64,000 nt of DNA from Tubulanus polymorphus (lineage: Eukaryota > Nemertea > Palaeonemertea > Tubulaniformes > Tubulanidae), in the NCBI RefSeq assembly GCF_964204645.1, contig NC_134027.1, forward strand, positions 20,944,485 through 21,008,484, read 5' to 3'. Position numbers and translations under genes: made by a program. The notes below the pieces were generated by a model. That model was not told the origin of the DNA. It searched no databases and saw only the letters and a list, made by a program, of their open reading frames with translations. Positions 45,997 through 59,130 of this stretch are shown here, in pieces. Positions within the stretch are counted from its first letter, which is position 1. Each line of letters begins with the position of its first letter.

Positions 45997-46969
45997 TGAA
46001 TAAATAATGGAAAAGATAATTGAATTCATATCACTAGTTAAGTTTGTACGTTCCTTCACAACATGTTGTGCATCTTCTCAGCTCGGATTCGAATCTGATG
46101 GCCTTGCAACACTTGCCATGGCACGAAACCCAGCCTGATTAGACCCAATGTGCATGCGCACCGAAGCCATGCAAAAAATTTTCTATGCCAATCAGATTCC
46201 TTCTTGTAAAATCGCTCAGACAAATTTATGGATAGCAATAAAATAGAATGACCGGGGTACATGTGATGAAATGTGATTTCTGATTTGCTTGCAATGACCT
46301 CATCATTTTGATGCACAAGTAGGCTAATCAGGCAGGGGTTTGTGAGATGGCAGAATCTTACAATGCCATCAGGTTCATATCCTTGCTGAGGGAGGATGCT
46401 GATGGATGTAACCTTGTTAACACAAACTCGGATATACGCTTGTATATCTTCTCAGATGCCGGGTATTACAACATTAGAATTTTGTCCCACTTAAGACTAA
46501 TTTATGGATTTCATACTCAATAGAGATACACAATTCACAAATTTGTACTTGGGCATGTATCAAAAGTGGGAAAGCTCAAGGAGCATGTGCTCTTGTTGCA
46601 ATTTTCTTGTGCCCTTTAAAAACGAACGGCTCTATTTTTCTGGATAATCTTTCCACCGATAACTAATAGACCTGCAGTTCACTGCCCAAGCTTTAATGTC
46701 AATTATGTGCCCAGCATTTTCGCAACCCACATTTTCAAATCTAGGGAAATTATGAAGTAGCTTTGAACCATACCTGATGTTTCATCACTCTGGGGCCCAT
46801 CATCATAAGAAAAATAGGATCGATCAGACACAAAATGGCCGTCCTGCCCCATGATTTGTTTTCTGCCCAAAAATACATACATATTTGTATTCCCCAAGGG
46901 CCAATCAGCATAAGAAAAATTGGGTCGATCCGACTCAAGCTAGCTGTCCTGTGACCTTTTTTGTGCGCA
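45997..46969. other. Intergenic DNA after the zinc-finger gene
   Basis: It contains several 'gcccatcatcataagaaaaa' and 'ttttgcccaaaaatg' words that belong to the repeat family described at 46970-48300. No gene seen. Confidence 0.5.
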
Positions 46970-48300
46970 AAAATGTAAATTTTGGCCTGAATTCCGAGTC
47001 CTGTAGCTTCCTACTGGTTTGCCCTTTTTAGCCCACTTAGGACTTTAGGGACGCTATTGCGTTCACTTTTCTTCCGTCCAGCCATCCGTCCATAGACGGA
47101 ATCCAGTTATTTTGGGAAGTTTTGAAGACACTTCAATGTAATGTCTTGATATTTGGGTTACACATGTATCTACCCTACAACCATCTTCAGCTCAAAACTG
47201 GCTCTGTCAGAATCAAGATGGCCGACTGGTAGACATTGTTGTTCGCCAAAATCGGCACTTTTTACACTTTGAACTTTTCGAGGGAAATTTTGAAGGCGCT
47301 TCGATCAATTTACATTGATCTTTCGTATATACTTGAATCCCTTCAGGGCTCATAAGCATAACAAAAACTGGGTCGATCGGACTCAAGATGGCCGTCCTAT
47401 GACCTTTTAAGTGCCCAAAAATGTCAATTTTGGCTCGAATTCTGAGTCATGTAGCTTCCTACTGGTTTGCTATTTCTCATTGCAATAGCTGATGGGTATT
47501 CTTTGGAAAGGGATGTTTTATCCCCGAGACAGGTGTTTTTGATTAGCCATTTATGACGCAATTGGCGGCCATCTTGGTGTCATCAGTACTCATTCGTAGG
47601 TGGGAAAATGTTTTTCGACATTCTATTGATGTTGTGAGTTTCAAGGTCATTGGTTTTTGTATATGGCCATCAGGGGGCGTTGAATAATACAATATCTTAG
47701 TATTTCTATATTATATTTGTACCAATGCATATTTTGTTACCACAATCAATTGCAAAGTTGTAGCTCATGACGTCGTCTATGATTGTGGTGAGTTTTAAGG
47801 ACATTAGTTATTCTATATGGTCACCAGGGGGCGTTGAATAGTAGAATAACTTAGTATTTCCTAATTAGATTGGTACCTAGGCATATTTTGTTACCATGAA
47901 CAATTGCAAAGTTGTAGTTCATGACATGTTCTATGATTGTGGTGAGTTTGAAGGTCATTAGGTTTTGAATATGGTCACCAGGGGGCGTTGAATTGTAGAA
48001 TTACTTAGTATTTCCATATTAAATTGGTAACGAGGCATATTTTGTTATCACATCAATTACAAAATCGTAGCTGCTAGGGAAATATCAGCAGGTTTTTACC
48101 TATAGCCTTGATATTTGATCACTATTAGCACCCTCAGAGGATACATCTCCTCACATGGAACATGGAATTGGGATCATCCAATTCTTAGTTCTTGCCACCA
48201 GGGGGAGTTAAATATTGAATAATATTATACTATTTGTCTTTTTGTATTCATACCTATGCATATTTTATAACCACAATCAATTGCTAAGTTGTAGCTGATG
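46970..48300 (+). repeat. Dispersed element with 154-bp tandem array and CTCF-like motifs
   Basis: The left part (46970-47640) has degenerate repeats around 'aaaactggctctgtcagaat' and 'aagatggccg'. The right part holds a tandem array with cores at 47663-47679 (ATGGCCATCAGGGGGCG), 47817-47833 and 47971-47987 (ATGGTCACCAGGGGGCG), exactly 154 bp apart, and a variant at 48194-48207 (GCCACCAGGGGGAG). It is the inverted counterpart of 37316-37990. Confidence 0.85.
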
Positions 48301-48356
48301 ACATGTTGTACAATTGTGGTGAGTCATTTGTTTTTGTACATGCAAATTTGTAAAAT

Positions 48357-48525
48357 TCCCCCAAAAAAACAACAAACTACAATTATTACCCTTGGTATAG
48401 TAAAGTTAGATGTAGCAAAGAATGGTTTAGCGATAGACATACACCTTCCTAAAACAAGCAGTACAGTTAACCAGTTTCTTGTCAGTTGCGCCAAGGATTT
48501 CAGTAACCAAGCGGTTAAGTTGCAT
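48357..48525 (-). pseudogene. GPCR fragment (TM3-TM4), paralogue of 55234-56300
   Basis: The minus strand encodes AQLTRNWLTVLLVLGRCMSI and FTIPRVIIVVCCFF, nearly the same as AQLTRNWITVLLVLERSFSI and FTIPRVRIVVCCFY of the GPCR at 55234-56300. DNA similarity extends over about 150 bp. The ERS/DRY-position Glu is Gly here. Surrounding receptor sequence is absent, so it is a fragment. Confidence 0.8.
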
Positions 48526-48709
48526 CGGCGGCTCATTCGCGAATCTACGACTCCCGACGGCGGCCACATTACGTCAGTTATTGAGGCAGCGTCTTGGCAA
48601 AAGGGCCTGATAGCAATGTTCATTTTGCAAGTCCCAAAAGAATATTGCTCCAGTATACTTAATTAACAATGATGACCTCTAGAAATTGACTGAATGTTAA
48701 TAAGGTAAA

Positions 48710-48894
48710 CAGTCAACTCCCGATATGCCATCTCCCGATAAGCAGCCGCCTCCTAACGCAAAGGTCTGTTCTGAGTACGAAACGTCTGTATTTCACCATG
48801 GAACTATGTAGTCAAAATTTACCCAGATGTCATCTCCATACCGCCGAAATCCTAAATCAATGTACTGGGTGGTACGTATATCGAGGGTTGATTG
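48710..48894. mobile_element. Small MITE with CAGTCAACTCCCGATAT ends
   Basis: CAGTCAACTCCCGATAT at the left is matched by ATATCGAGGGTTGATTG at the right. TA follows the right end, but the left flank is AA, so the target duplication is not intact. No coding capacity. Confidence 0.55.
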
Positions 48895-49125
48895 TATAAC
48901 ATACGTATTGGCCAATTTTGTAATTGGTGTAGCTATATGATCAGCTCTATGATTATGACAAAAACGACGATTATACACCGACTGTAGACCTATTTGCGAC
49001 CATTCAGAATAATTGGATGATAATAGAACTTCCCGCTAAATGCTTCACGCTAAAAAGTATGCCTATACATAGTCCTATATGAAGTGAAAAGTCTCTTTAT
49101 TGTTTTGAAGGAGAGCCGAGCGAAA

Positions 49126-52100
49126 ATGCTGTTTCCACTAAAGATATTCTTGTTTGTGACAACAATCGGTGAGCTGTGGTTCATTTTTACCATTGTATTC
49201 ATGGCTGAATCATGTACAGGCCGTAGAGTTGAGACAAAGGTCCGATGATGATTTTTTTATATATCGCTTTGGCCTCCGGACTGCTAAAACCGTGTAAGAA
49301 ATCTACAATTTTTCTTCTATTGGAGAAAACATTCTTTCTACACGAAACACTACACGCCTAAATTCCTCTTGAAGATTTTTCTGTTACTTTTTCAAATATT
49401 TTGCATGCGCTTGGCGACACTTTTACATATCAAATTATCAAATATCTTATAAAATTATCAGTGCAGATTTATCAATCCGTTTATTTGTAGGTGCTACCGT
49501 CGGTCTGCGATGTCATCATTGTGGCTACTACACAAGACTCCCTGCGCAGTTAGCCCAACTGTGGCACCTGCAGCCAGTAACTTCGAACTGTCTGACGCCT
49601 GAAGGGTCGCGTTATATGAGGCCGTGTTATCCTGGCTGGCGTTGTGCGGTGAGTTAGCCATCTGCGGGAAATATTTCCGTTAAGCTATTAAATTATTTTC
49701 GACAAACACAGGATGTGTGATTTAATGGTTCCCTGAATGTCTATGATTTAGCGGAGGGGTCTTATGCTAATGGTTAGCAATAAGCCTTTTTAAAGTTTGC
49801 AGGCACCATGTTTTTGGATACCTGCTGGGTCCGCATTGTTGAATTTGTGTCCCTATCCTCCCGTGTTTTTTTCATTTTGTTCATAATTTCGGATTAGATT
49901 AAGAGAAACGAAGTAAAAATATCGCTGGCGATTATATTTTTGTGATATCATTCAAAAATGTTAACTACAACACTGCGCTCTGGTGAAGTTAGTTGGGCAA
50001 TTTATTCGAGCGGTTTCTTTGATTGCGCATGGTCAAAGATTTAATGTGGAATGGGTGTGCAATGGTACTTAAATCAAAACATCCGTGCCACTAATTGTCA
50101 TACCACTAAATTCTCCACCACTAGTTATGTCACGAAGTTCTCCACCAGTGTTGTATCCTCTGACCCTCCTTTATTGTTGTTCTAACTAATGCTGTACCGC
50201 TGGATCTTCCCCTTTTCTCAAGCGCTAACAAGTCTTTTTTATATGATGATCACACTGTTTCTCTATTCTTCTTCCTATTGATACGCCGGTCACAATCCTC
50301 TCTTTAATCGTTATCTATAAAATACTTGAGTAAGGCCCTGGCGAGAGAACGTGTCCGTGCACAAATCCGAATGAATAAATTGAAATACCGGATGATAATA
50401 TTGAAGATAATATATTCTATTTACCTTGAACAAAGAATGATTTTCCTAATCCCTATTGTATATGAATCCCTATCGTTCCGAAGCTTCTCCTGTCCTGCTG
50501 TCGACACTCGTCTTACTAAGGTACAGATTCTCCTCTCTCTCGATAGCGGCCCCCTTTTGTAGAAAGAACCGGCATTCTCAGAATTCCGATTCTCCCACGC
50601 AGGGTCTTCCGCTTTTTGGCAAGGAGCAGCTACCCAACTGTCATGACCGTTTTTAGTTACGGAAAATTTAGCCCTACTGATTTGCTGATCTAAAGGTTTT
50701 TAAGAAACTGATTTGCTGATATAAACTTTTTCTTCCAACCCTCCTGTCATGACGCGTTGTGATTTACTCACTCCTTGCTAGTCGTTGTTGAGAGAGCAGC
50801 TATTGTCTGTGAATTACCAACGAGCGCATACAGACAACAAAAACTTCAGACAGCTAGTTTTAACATTTAACACAAATTAATTTTTCTAAAAAATTAGCGA
50901 TTATTAACAATTTGTTCTTAAACAACATCTAGATTACTCAAATTAAATATATTTTCAAAACTTTGTTTTCTTTTCTAATTACAGTACAAATTCATTGTTT
51001 CTTTTTTAATTATTATAATTAACTACGTTTCGGAATACATTGTGATTGATTATCAATTCTTAAATTATTTGAAATACTTATACTAATTATTTTATCTACA
51101 ATTTAACTAATTCTATTTTAATACAGGATAAGCAAAACAACCACATCTTCCTAAACTTCCGGTTTTTCCTTTTACGGAAAGTAGCCGAAAATATCATCAA
51201 GTATCAGCGTGATCCCTTCACGAGCCTCATTATAAATACACTCCATTGTTCCGACCCAACCAAATATGGTTCCAACTATTTAAAAGTTTTATATAAAGAT
51301 TTTCTGAATGTTTGCCAGATCTCACAGCAGAAGAACCGAGAAACAATTGTTGTTTATAGACTGATTTATGGTTTGCGTTGGTAGATGAAAGCATCAAACA
51401 AGAACTTTCGTAATTCTTACTACTAGTACGTTCTTGTCTGACGGCTTTAACGTAACCCCCACGCATACGGAAACAACATTAAGAACATTTCTAAATACTA
51501 CGAAACATTTTTTCAAATACTACGAAAATCTAGCTGTGGATCACTATTGTTACATTCTTGGCTCCCTTCTGTTCTCTCCCTGAACCAACAACCTTAAGGC
51601 TTATATTTTGTACATTTCTTACATTTCTAAACCACGACCTCATCTGCTTCTAAACCGGCGTTGTCATATCGCGGAAGCACGCAATCGCATAATTTTCCAA
51701 AAACACGGAATTTCGTCTCTTTCACTTAAAGGCACCAGATCAATCGATATACTGAGTCCCAATTATTTCCACGGCAATTTTATCTGACATTGTCTTATGA
51801 TATACCGTTCACTGGCTGCCAGTTACCACTTGCAACACAGCGATCAGAATCTAACATCGATTATCGAAGTTAATCGACTTTTTGCGAACAGAATATCAGT
51901 TCGGGGATTCAGCACGGGTTGGGCCGTAGTTTCAGATGGCTGCAATCGTGAAATGTGCTACGACCATTCATGGTTCCTCAGAATTATTTTGAAAGAAACC
52001 GCCGTCTAGTACTGATACATGTAATACGTTTATTTAGCTCCAATGAATCAATGAGAATCAACTACGTACTCTTCACAAATAACGTGTAAAAAGAAACCAT

Positions 52101-52474
52101 TTAATGATATTAAGTATCATTCAACTTTAACTTGATTTTCTAGATACACCACACTCGCATAAATCACAATTTAGATGCATGACACGTATGGAAAATCCAA
52201 AGCCAGAATATAATGTTTATTTATTTGTATTTCAAATGCGATTGTATCATTCTTTGATTTGAAGTTTTGTATTTTCCAGGAAGCTGCGACCAGTTGGCGC
52301 AATGAGAAACTGTATGAACGATGGTGCGCGCCATCTGCCGGCTGTATTGACAAAGCCCTTTTGCAGAAGCTCATTACCAAATTCGACAGAGAATTGAAAG
52401 TAGAAAGTTATCGATGTTGCGACGAGAATGGGTGCAATAACTCACCCTCAACCGAGCTTATCAGAAATGATTAA
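49126..52474 (+). CDS. Secreted Ly6/uPAR three-finger protein, three exons
   Basis: Exons 49126-49168, 49491-49648 and 52280-52474 join in phases 1 and 0 to give 131 residues. Exon 1 is a signal peptide (MLFPLKIFLFVTTIG). Exon 2 begins the domain with LRCHHCGYY, and exon 3 ends it with YRCCDENGCN, the diagnostic CCxxxxCN of the three-finger fold. Ten cysteines are present, enough for five disulfides. No hydrophobic C-terminal GPI signal follows (the tail is NSPSTELIRND), so it should be soluble and extracellular. Members of this fold modulate receptors or act in mucosal and innate defence; the specific role is unknown. All splice sites are GT/AG. Confidence 0.88.
49649..52279. other. Large second intron of the Ly6 gene
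   Basis: 2.6 kb, AT-rich. No exon or RNA gene recognised. Open frames at 50326-50656 and 51797-52009 have no domain. Confidence 0.6.
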
Positions 52475-55233
52475 TCAAATGTTGCCACGGGAATCATCTA
52501 TGTCGTCACACAGGGTTCCCCTATCTATTACTCGTTAAACGCGTTGTTCTGAGTATTCGGCAACAACAAAAAGCTGTTTACTCAAAATATAGTTAAAACT
52601 TCATGTATTAGAATGAAAATGACTCGTGAATTGTTATGTAACATACGTTCACTGAGAACCAGTTGGACAAACTCCTGGCTAACGGGATACTGCAGGCAAC
52701 GCCACAGCGGCAACCGAGGGTCCAGCGATAATCCGCCAGGATCGTTTGTGGCACTGGAATACCGGGTTTCAAATTCCTACTACATTTCGATTGAATTCTA
52801 ATGATATTTTTTCATATAAGTAAATCAATTTTCAGTGATTTTCAGTGATCTATGCCATAAACTGAGTGAGAAAGCACTATCCGATACGTTTCAAACTCTA
52901 TTGACAATGATTAACTGATTTTACTACGAATAACCAGGGAGGTGGGAGTTTTTCACTCCCACCTCCCTGAAATAACCCTGTTTTGTTGCGGTATCTGGTA
53001 AGTGCCGGTATCCCATTGAATAATAAACCCCAATGCATAGTTTCAACAATTTTTGTTGTTTTTTGTAGGATACCATACAACAGCATGATGCCATTTTGAT
53101 TTACATTTCACTTTTTTCTAATGTCCTTTTTTCAACACCGTAGCCAGGATGTTCACATGATAGGCACACACTTTGCCAGAAAAGGGCAAATTCAGGGGCG
53201 GGCCTTGAAATCCTTGAATTGTCAAAAGTAAATTCAAGGCCTTGAATTCAGCACTTTGGTGTTTACAATTGATTTTAGGGCCGTGAATTTCGAAAATGTT
53301 GCAAATCTGTAGATTTATGATTTTTTTTTGTAATGATGGAAATTTTGATAACAGCGTGACGATGTCTAATGCATGGCATATAAATCGTATTGATTTCTTT
53401 TTTATCCTTGGAGACCTATGTTGTACAGTAGGTGTCTATTTGAGTCATTGGGGAAAACCCACTATTATGTATATTCATGATAGTTGTGTGTGATTACTGC
53501 ATGTATAGCACTTTTCAAGGAGATGATGTCAATTGACTTGGACCATGGATCCCCTCTGAAATCCCGCCAATAATATCTGGTTGAAAAAAGTAGTTTTTTC
53601 ATCAGATTGAACCCCGTTTAAGCTGTTTTGATTGTTTTTGAATGGATTAAGCGAGATATTTTTTCATAAGGGTAAAAAGCATTGAATGTGCTTCTCAAAC
53701 GGCCTTGAATGGCCTTGAATTTTGGTTGGTCTTTGGGGAACCCTAAAATTCCTGCGTGAAAAAACTAAAGCTAGAAAAACCAGATGCCTTTTCTTGCACA
53801 TTTATAGAAAAAAATAGATTCAATTTTGCCTTATCTTTACAGCTTACTGTCATATTCTAATTTGAAGATCTACCTATCTGGGCATGATGTTTGAAGTGGC
53901 CCCCAAGGCACATAGAGAATTTTACGAGTTACTCGTTCGCCCGGTGAATTGCCCGTATCAAACATGTTTGATATTTTCGCCCGATTATTTACGCCGGCGG
54001 TCGGATCACCCGCAAATTCGCTCGTCTGCCCGCACTCGGCGAATTCCGGCGAGCGATCCATTTTCATCAACCAATAGGATGCATTGTTGATATCATGTGA
54101 TTTGTTAACTCTCTCCCACTAAGTCTCAGTCGCTGACCGAATATCGGTTTGATCGCTACCGTGTCCCCGCTCGTATCGGGTGTATCAATTCGTCGGAGAA
54201 TCCGCTGGCGAATTAAATCGTCGCGATCGGGCGAAAACAATGCGCTCGTGTGCCCCTAGCTTTATAGTCTTGGTACGGTTTGAAAGAATACACCTCACTA
54301 CCGATAGGTTTTAAGCGTCCGGGTTGACTTTATGTGTATGTGTTTGTTTATTGGAACGTGTATCCATTATTTTCGACGTAGTTCCAACGGTCGTTTCTTC
54401 ATCCAATGTACACAGTATCGACCTTCTGATAAGATATTGCATTTACGCGAAAGATCGGCGAGGAGCGTGGATTTTGAAAGGCAGAATTTCTCCGCCAATA
54501 TGGTACTACTTTGAAAAGCGATTATCTTTTTTTCACGGAAAATGCATAACATTTCACATGAATTTTGTTATGTTTTCGGGGACAGCAGTGACAGATCCAG
54601 AGCTATCTGTAAATAGAATATTGAACGGGAAATATGAACGCTATGGTGGTCGATTTGGACCAAGAAGTACAATAATATGTTCCATGCACAAAATATATCG
54701 TTTCGTTATTTGTTCCTTATCGACCAATTTCCCACAACTTAAGAATTCAAACAACTTAAGAAATTGAATCTATTTCAACAAATTTCCGATGTGTAAATCT
54801 GTAAGTTTTTACCGTTTGACAGTCGTACATACCTTGCATCCGGCCTCGAAACTGGTGACATTGCGAGACCTTGCCAAAGTCCGAAGCCTTGCCAGATTCT
54901 AGCGTGTTACGCATTTTTCTGCTCCAGTGGTTCGTTGGAAGGATGTTCTATTGGCATATCGAATACATTATAAAATCATTTCTCACTAACAAAATTCATT
55001 CATTTCAAGGTGCCTGGCTAAAAAAATCTGAAAATTGTTGCATTAATCATTATCTTCATGCTTAGAGCAAACTTCAGTATTCGAAGTGATTAGTGCTTAT
55101 TCTATTGCTTCGTTGTTTTATCTGGTTTGGTGATCAAACGGCATTCACAAATTTTAAAAATTCTCGTCAAATGTAAGATGAATATGAGAGAACCCGGATG
55201 TATTAAAGATACGTATATCTGTTTGGCTTGAGT
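52475..55233. other. Intergenic DNA between the Ly6 gene and the GPCR
   Basis: It contains a perfect hairpin at 52935-52969 and a GC-richer stretch at about 53900-54265 with 'tcgcccg' words and a TATCAAACATGTTTGATA palindrome near 53957, probably a degraded transposon. No gene seen; open frames at 54324-54767 overlap on both strands and lack domains. Confidence 0.5.
52935..52969. repeat. Perfect 15-bp hairpin
   Basis: CAGGGAGGTGGGAGT, loop TTTTC, then the exact complement. GC-rich arms in AT-rich DNA. It could be the remains of a foldback transposon (CAGGG ends) or a local structure. Confidence 0.9.
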
Positions 55234-56300
55234 TTAATTTGGCCGCCTTCTGAACAGTTCTTTTGCAGTTCCTCTAAACTTGTCGTTTGCTAAGTAATAG
55301 ATAAAGAAATTTACAGATGAGTTCAAGGTCGGTAAAAGATCGCCAAACAACACTTGAATTGTGTAGACGGTGTGTGAGTCTTCAATAGGTGGGATTTTGA
55401 CGAAGCGACCGATAAAATTGTTGTAAGATCGGAACGATGCTGGAATTTCACAGACGATAAACAGAATAACAATAGCTATAGCTATTCTACTAGCTTTAAC
55501 GTCTAGCCTTTGTTCGTCATCGTGTGTTATTTCCTTTCTCCTAGAACTTATCTTTCTCAGAGTCCATATCAGATGACTGTTAAAGATTACAAGCAATAAT
55601 GCAGGTAGGATTTCTTTATACAAAGGACTAGCAAAATGATCCATCCACAAAAATATTTCATTGAAAAAGTATTTCCGTATCGGATTGCTTGCTCGGCGGA
55701 TATATTGTATAACGACCTTATTACACTCGTCATAGTACCAGTTTCCTACTGTTGTGCCGATAATTAATGGAGAACCTACGACACCAAAAATGATATAAAA
55801 ACAACAAACTACAATTCTTACCCTTGGTATTGTGAAATGAGTTCTAGCGAAGAATGGCCTTGCGATAGAAAAAGACCTTTCTAAAACAAGTAGTACAGTT
55901 ATCCAGTTTCTTGTCAGCTGCGCCGTGGATCTCGGTAACCAAGCTACGCGATATAACCATGGCCGAATACCCCAACTCATACTCGTAGCCATCGTGAACA
56001 TATGTCTTCCCTGGTCAGAGCGGAGACAACGAAACGAATAGGCTCTTGAATTATGTGAAATGTAAGATAGATTATGTCAGACACTGCCAGACATCGAAGA
56101 AGGTAGAGCGATATGTGATTTGATGTTTGGCGACGTAAAATCACAATGCTTAAACTATTCAAAACTATTCCAACGATACTGATAGGAAGACCTCCAGCTA
56201 GTTTTACACTGATTGACAACACGTTTTGGGATAAGTAAGGCGTGCAGGGATTTCTAGTAGTTGTGTAGAATACTGAAGTCGTCTGCAAGCTGAAATTCAT
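55234..56300 (-). pseudogene. Intronless rhodopsin-class GPCR with one frameshift
   Basis: From ATG 56298-56300 one frame gives the N-terminus, TM1 (GIVLNSLSIVIL) and TM2 (LAVSDIIYLTF), and stops at 55977. A second frame (open from before 56001 to 55234) gives TM3 with LVLERSFSI in place of DRY, TM4, TM5, TM6 (IVILFIVCEIPASF) and TM7 (LNSSVNFFIYYL). The total is 1067 nt, one base short of a whole number of codons. All seven helices are present, so a single indel in about 55977-56010 explains it; a sequencing error is possible. The layout resembles invertebrate peptide receptors. A paralogous fragment lies at 48357-48525. Confidence 0.85.
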
Positions 56301-56370
56301 CGTGAGAGAAACCTGTAATTTGTTCCAGCACCTACTAAGGTAGCACGAAAATGCAGATTACGCAAATACA

Positions 56371-56520
56371 TGTACGTATATATTTTCACGATCTCTCTCC
56401 CTACGTATATATTTTCACGATCTCTCTCCCTCTCGCCCTCTCCCCTCCGCCCCTCCCTCCCTCTCTCCCTCTTTCCCTCTTTCCCTCTCTCCCTCTCCCA
56501 GTCTCTCCATCTCTCTCATG
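56371..56520 (+). repeat. Pyrimidine-rich (CCCTCT)n-type repeat with a tandem duplication
   Basis: The 31-bp unit beginning ACGTATATATTTTCACGATC occurs twice (about 56373 and 56404). It is followed by about 90 bp of CCCTCT/CCCTTT repeats on one strand only. Upstream of the GPCR start, so it could lie in its 5' region. Confidence 0.8.
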
Positions 56521-58554
56521 TGATATATGACCTAGCCTCTATATTTCAGACAACCACATAAGTTAGTCATCATAACCCCCCCCCCCGTCTTTGGTGTGAA
56601 AATCACCAGAAAGATCAGCCGTAAAGAAGGGACGAATATTCCTTCATCGTAGACCTGGGATGATCTTTCCATAACTTTTTTGCCTAAAGAGCGAACGAAG
56701 TTATTTGCATTTCTATTGTGTACTGGATATGGTAGTACATTGTTGTACAAACTAGTCTGATAGCCGAAAGCTACGCTATATGATATGCTAATTAGCCATG
56801 TGCTCAAACTGCAAATTCAATCAAATTTTATTCGGCAAAAACTATCAAATCCAATTCAATTTACTTTATTGAACAAGGTTAGAGCAATTTATCCAATTCA
56901 ATTTTGTTTTATCGAGCAAATTTCAGAAAATTCAATTCTATTCCGCATTCAAATCAATAAGACCAAGGGAAAAGATTTATCTGAGGTATTTGTTCCTGCC
57001 AGCTCCAGTGGCTGCCTGTGCTACTTATAAAAACACGATTGAATTGTGTTAATTATTAGCCTCGGATTGACTAGTCCGCCTATCGCTGGGAGTGTATTTG
57101 GACAAATTAACCGTCTCACAGAATCATTCGCCATTTTATGAAAAGCTGATAGGCTGGCCATAGTGCCCCTTGGGGCCCTTGTTTTACCTGAAGATGTGAC
57201 GAGGGTAGATACATGTATAAACAAGAAGCCTGTCGGCTGGGCTAGCTCCGCTGGGGTTTGGTTCATAGCAGTAGAAAGATTGGAAGAAAACTGTAGGACT
57301 AGCAGTGATTGAAAACAAAAATACCTATTCAGATTGGTTCAAGACAATTCATCAGAAATATCTCCACAACTTCCGAAAATAACTGGATTTTGTCTAAACA
57401 GGTAATTTATTTCAATGAATCCTAGCCTACTTGGGCTTAGCTTGGTAGCCCAAACAACTTTGCAACTCAAACCCAAAATATCTATGGTTTATCCACAATG
57501 GAGGTTAATGTATCATGTTAAAAAAGCCACGCCATACTGAAAATCGCACGGACATGACAGACCTTGGCTGCTGTGTCCTAAAATACATAATTTGCTATGA
57601 AAAGCGCCCCGGTTGCCATAGAGATAACTATATGACCTTCAAACTGAAGACCCAGTATTAGCATAATAAACTGTATGCCTTTGCTTCACATTGTGTCCAT
57701 TAATTTTGGCTAATTATGAATCCACTCACAAAAGTGTTAAAAAAGCCATTTTTCAACAGATTTCATGAGATTAGCTAAATTTGCGTAATTTATGCGTAAA
57801 TCACAAACCCGTTTTTCAAGTTTTTAATCAAGCATCTGTTCCCAATGATGAAAATGCCATCTTTAATTAATTTCATGAATGATCGTTATTCGCATAATTT
57901 ACGCGTAAATCAGTATCCGTTCCTCATGTTTTGCAACATAGTGGGGTCATTACTTGTACCAAATTTCAAAATTTCTCATGCCTGTAACACTTATTCGGTT
58001 AAAGAACTCAAACTTTTAAAAATAGTCAATGTCTATAGGACGCTAGTCTTATAGAGGAGGTGATGGAGACGATGGTGCTGATGGTGATGCTGAACAAGGT
58101 GAGATGTAGGGGTGGGATGGTAATCACATCCATTCGGCCAGTCATTCAATAATCCAGACATCCAGCCGACCATTTACCCAGTCACCCAGTCAAGCAGTCG
58201 TCCAGTCACTCGGTCATCCAGTCAACAAGTCGACTAGTCATCCAGTCACCCAGTATGTTACCTGTTTACAGTCAGTGGGTCTTCGAATCACGTCAAATGA
58301 AGAACCGAATCACTTCCAACGTATGGAATATGTCCCTACACGCTTGCATTATTAGTCTGTATTCTACACTTGGGCCGTTACCTCCATTCACTTATCGAAA
58401 ATAAGCTAAAAGTCAATGATGCCGAAAAGTTTCTATCTAGTAAGTAAAAGTTGACAATGTACAGCCAATATTAATTCATATACGATATCGTTTATTTTGA
58501 AGGTACTCTTCACACAAATGCTGAGAAATATTTAGACAAGTATATATTCGTTGA
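56521..58554. other. Intergenic DNA with a short minisatellite
   Basis: No gene recognised. Near 56800-56960 several 'caattcaattt(t)att' steps repeat. A CAGTCATC-type minisatellite lies at 58131-58255. Confidence 0.5.
58131..58255. repeat. CCAGTC(A/C)-type minisatellite
   Basis: About ten imperfect steps of 10-13 bp based on CCAGTCAxCCAGTC. Confidence 0.75.
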
Positions 58555-59130
58555 TTTTAACAGCTTGGAGCCGATCCTGGAGGAAATTTCGAATCCAGTG
58601 TAGCACCTTCCCTTGAATCGCACATCGTTTTCACTTAAACATTATACTTTATGTGGCACCGTGTCAAAAGTCTTTTTGAAGAAGATATACGGAGTCGATT
58701 TGTTTATCTTTGTCCGAAGATTCTTTCCAGTCATTCATCGTTTCCAACAGCTGCGAAACTGTGGACCCTCCTTTAATGAATCCATGTTGTGAGGAGGATA
58801 GTGCCACCCTCCAGCAGATGTTCCATGATATGGTCCCTGATTATCGATTCCATCATCTTACAGACGCAGCTAGTAACCCTATGGGCCTATAATTTTCGGC
58901 CATGTTCCTTTTCCCTTTTTTGAATAATGGCTTTTTAGGCACAAGTTTCCAAGCTGATGGCAATACTCTTTCTTTAAGCGATTTTCTGAAGAGGAGCGTC
59001 AAAGGTTCTACTAGTTTTGGAGCCGCCTCTTTAAAAATTCTTGGGTGTATATTATCGGGCGATTTATTTGTGCGCAAACCCAAAGGTTTTCATTTTGCCA
59101 TCCCCTCAGTGATATCGATATCTGGGACCT
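58555..59130 (-). pseudogene. Degenerate LINE reverse transcriptase
   Basis: Minus-strand frames contain NKSPDNIHPRIFKEAAPKLV, LFKKGKRNMAENYRPIGL, QHGFIKGGSTVSQLLETMND and KVLHWIRNFLQDRLQA. These are successive blocks of the reverse-transcriptase domain in the right order. Stops and frameshifts lie between them (for example within the FDTVPH region). Confidence 0.88.
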
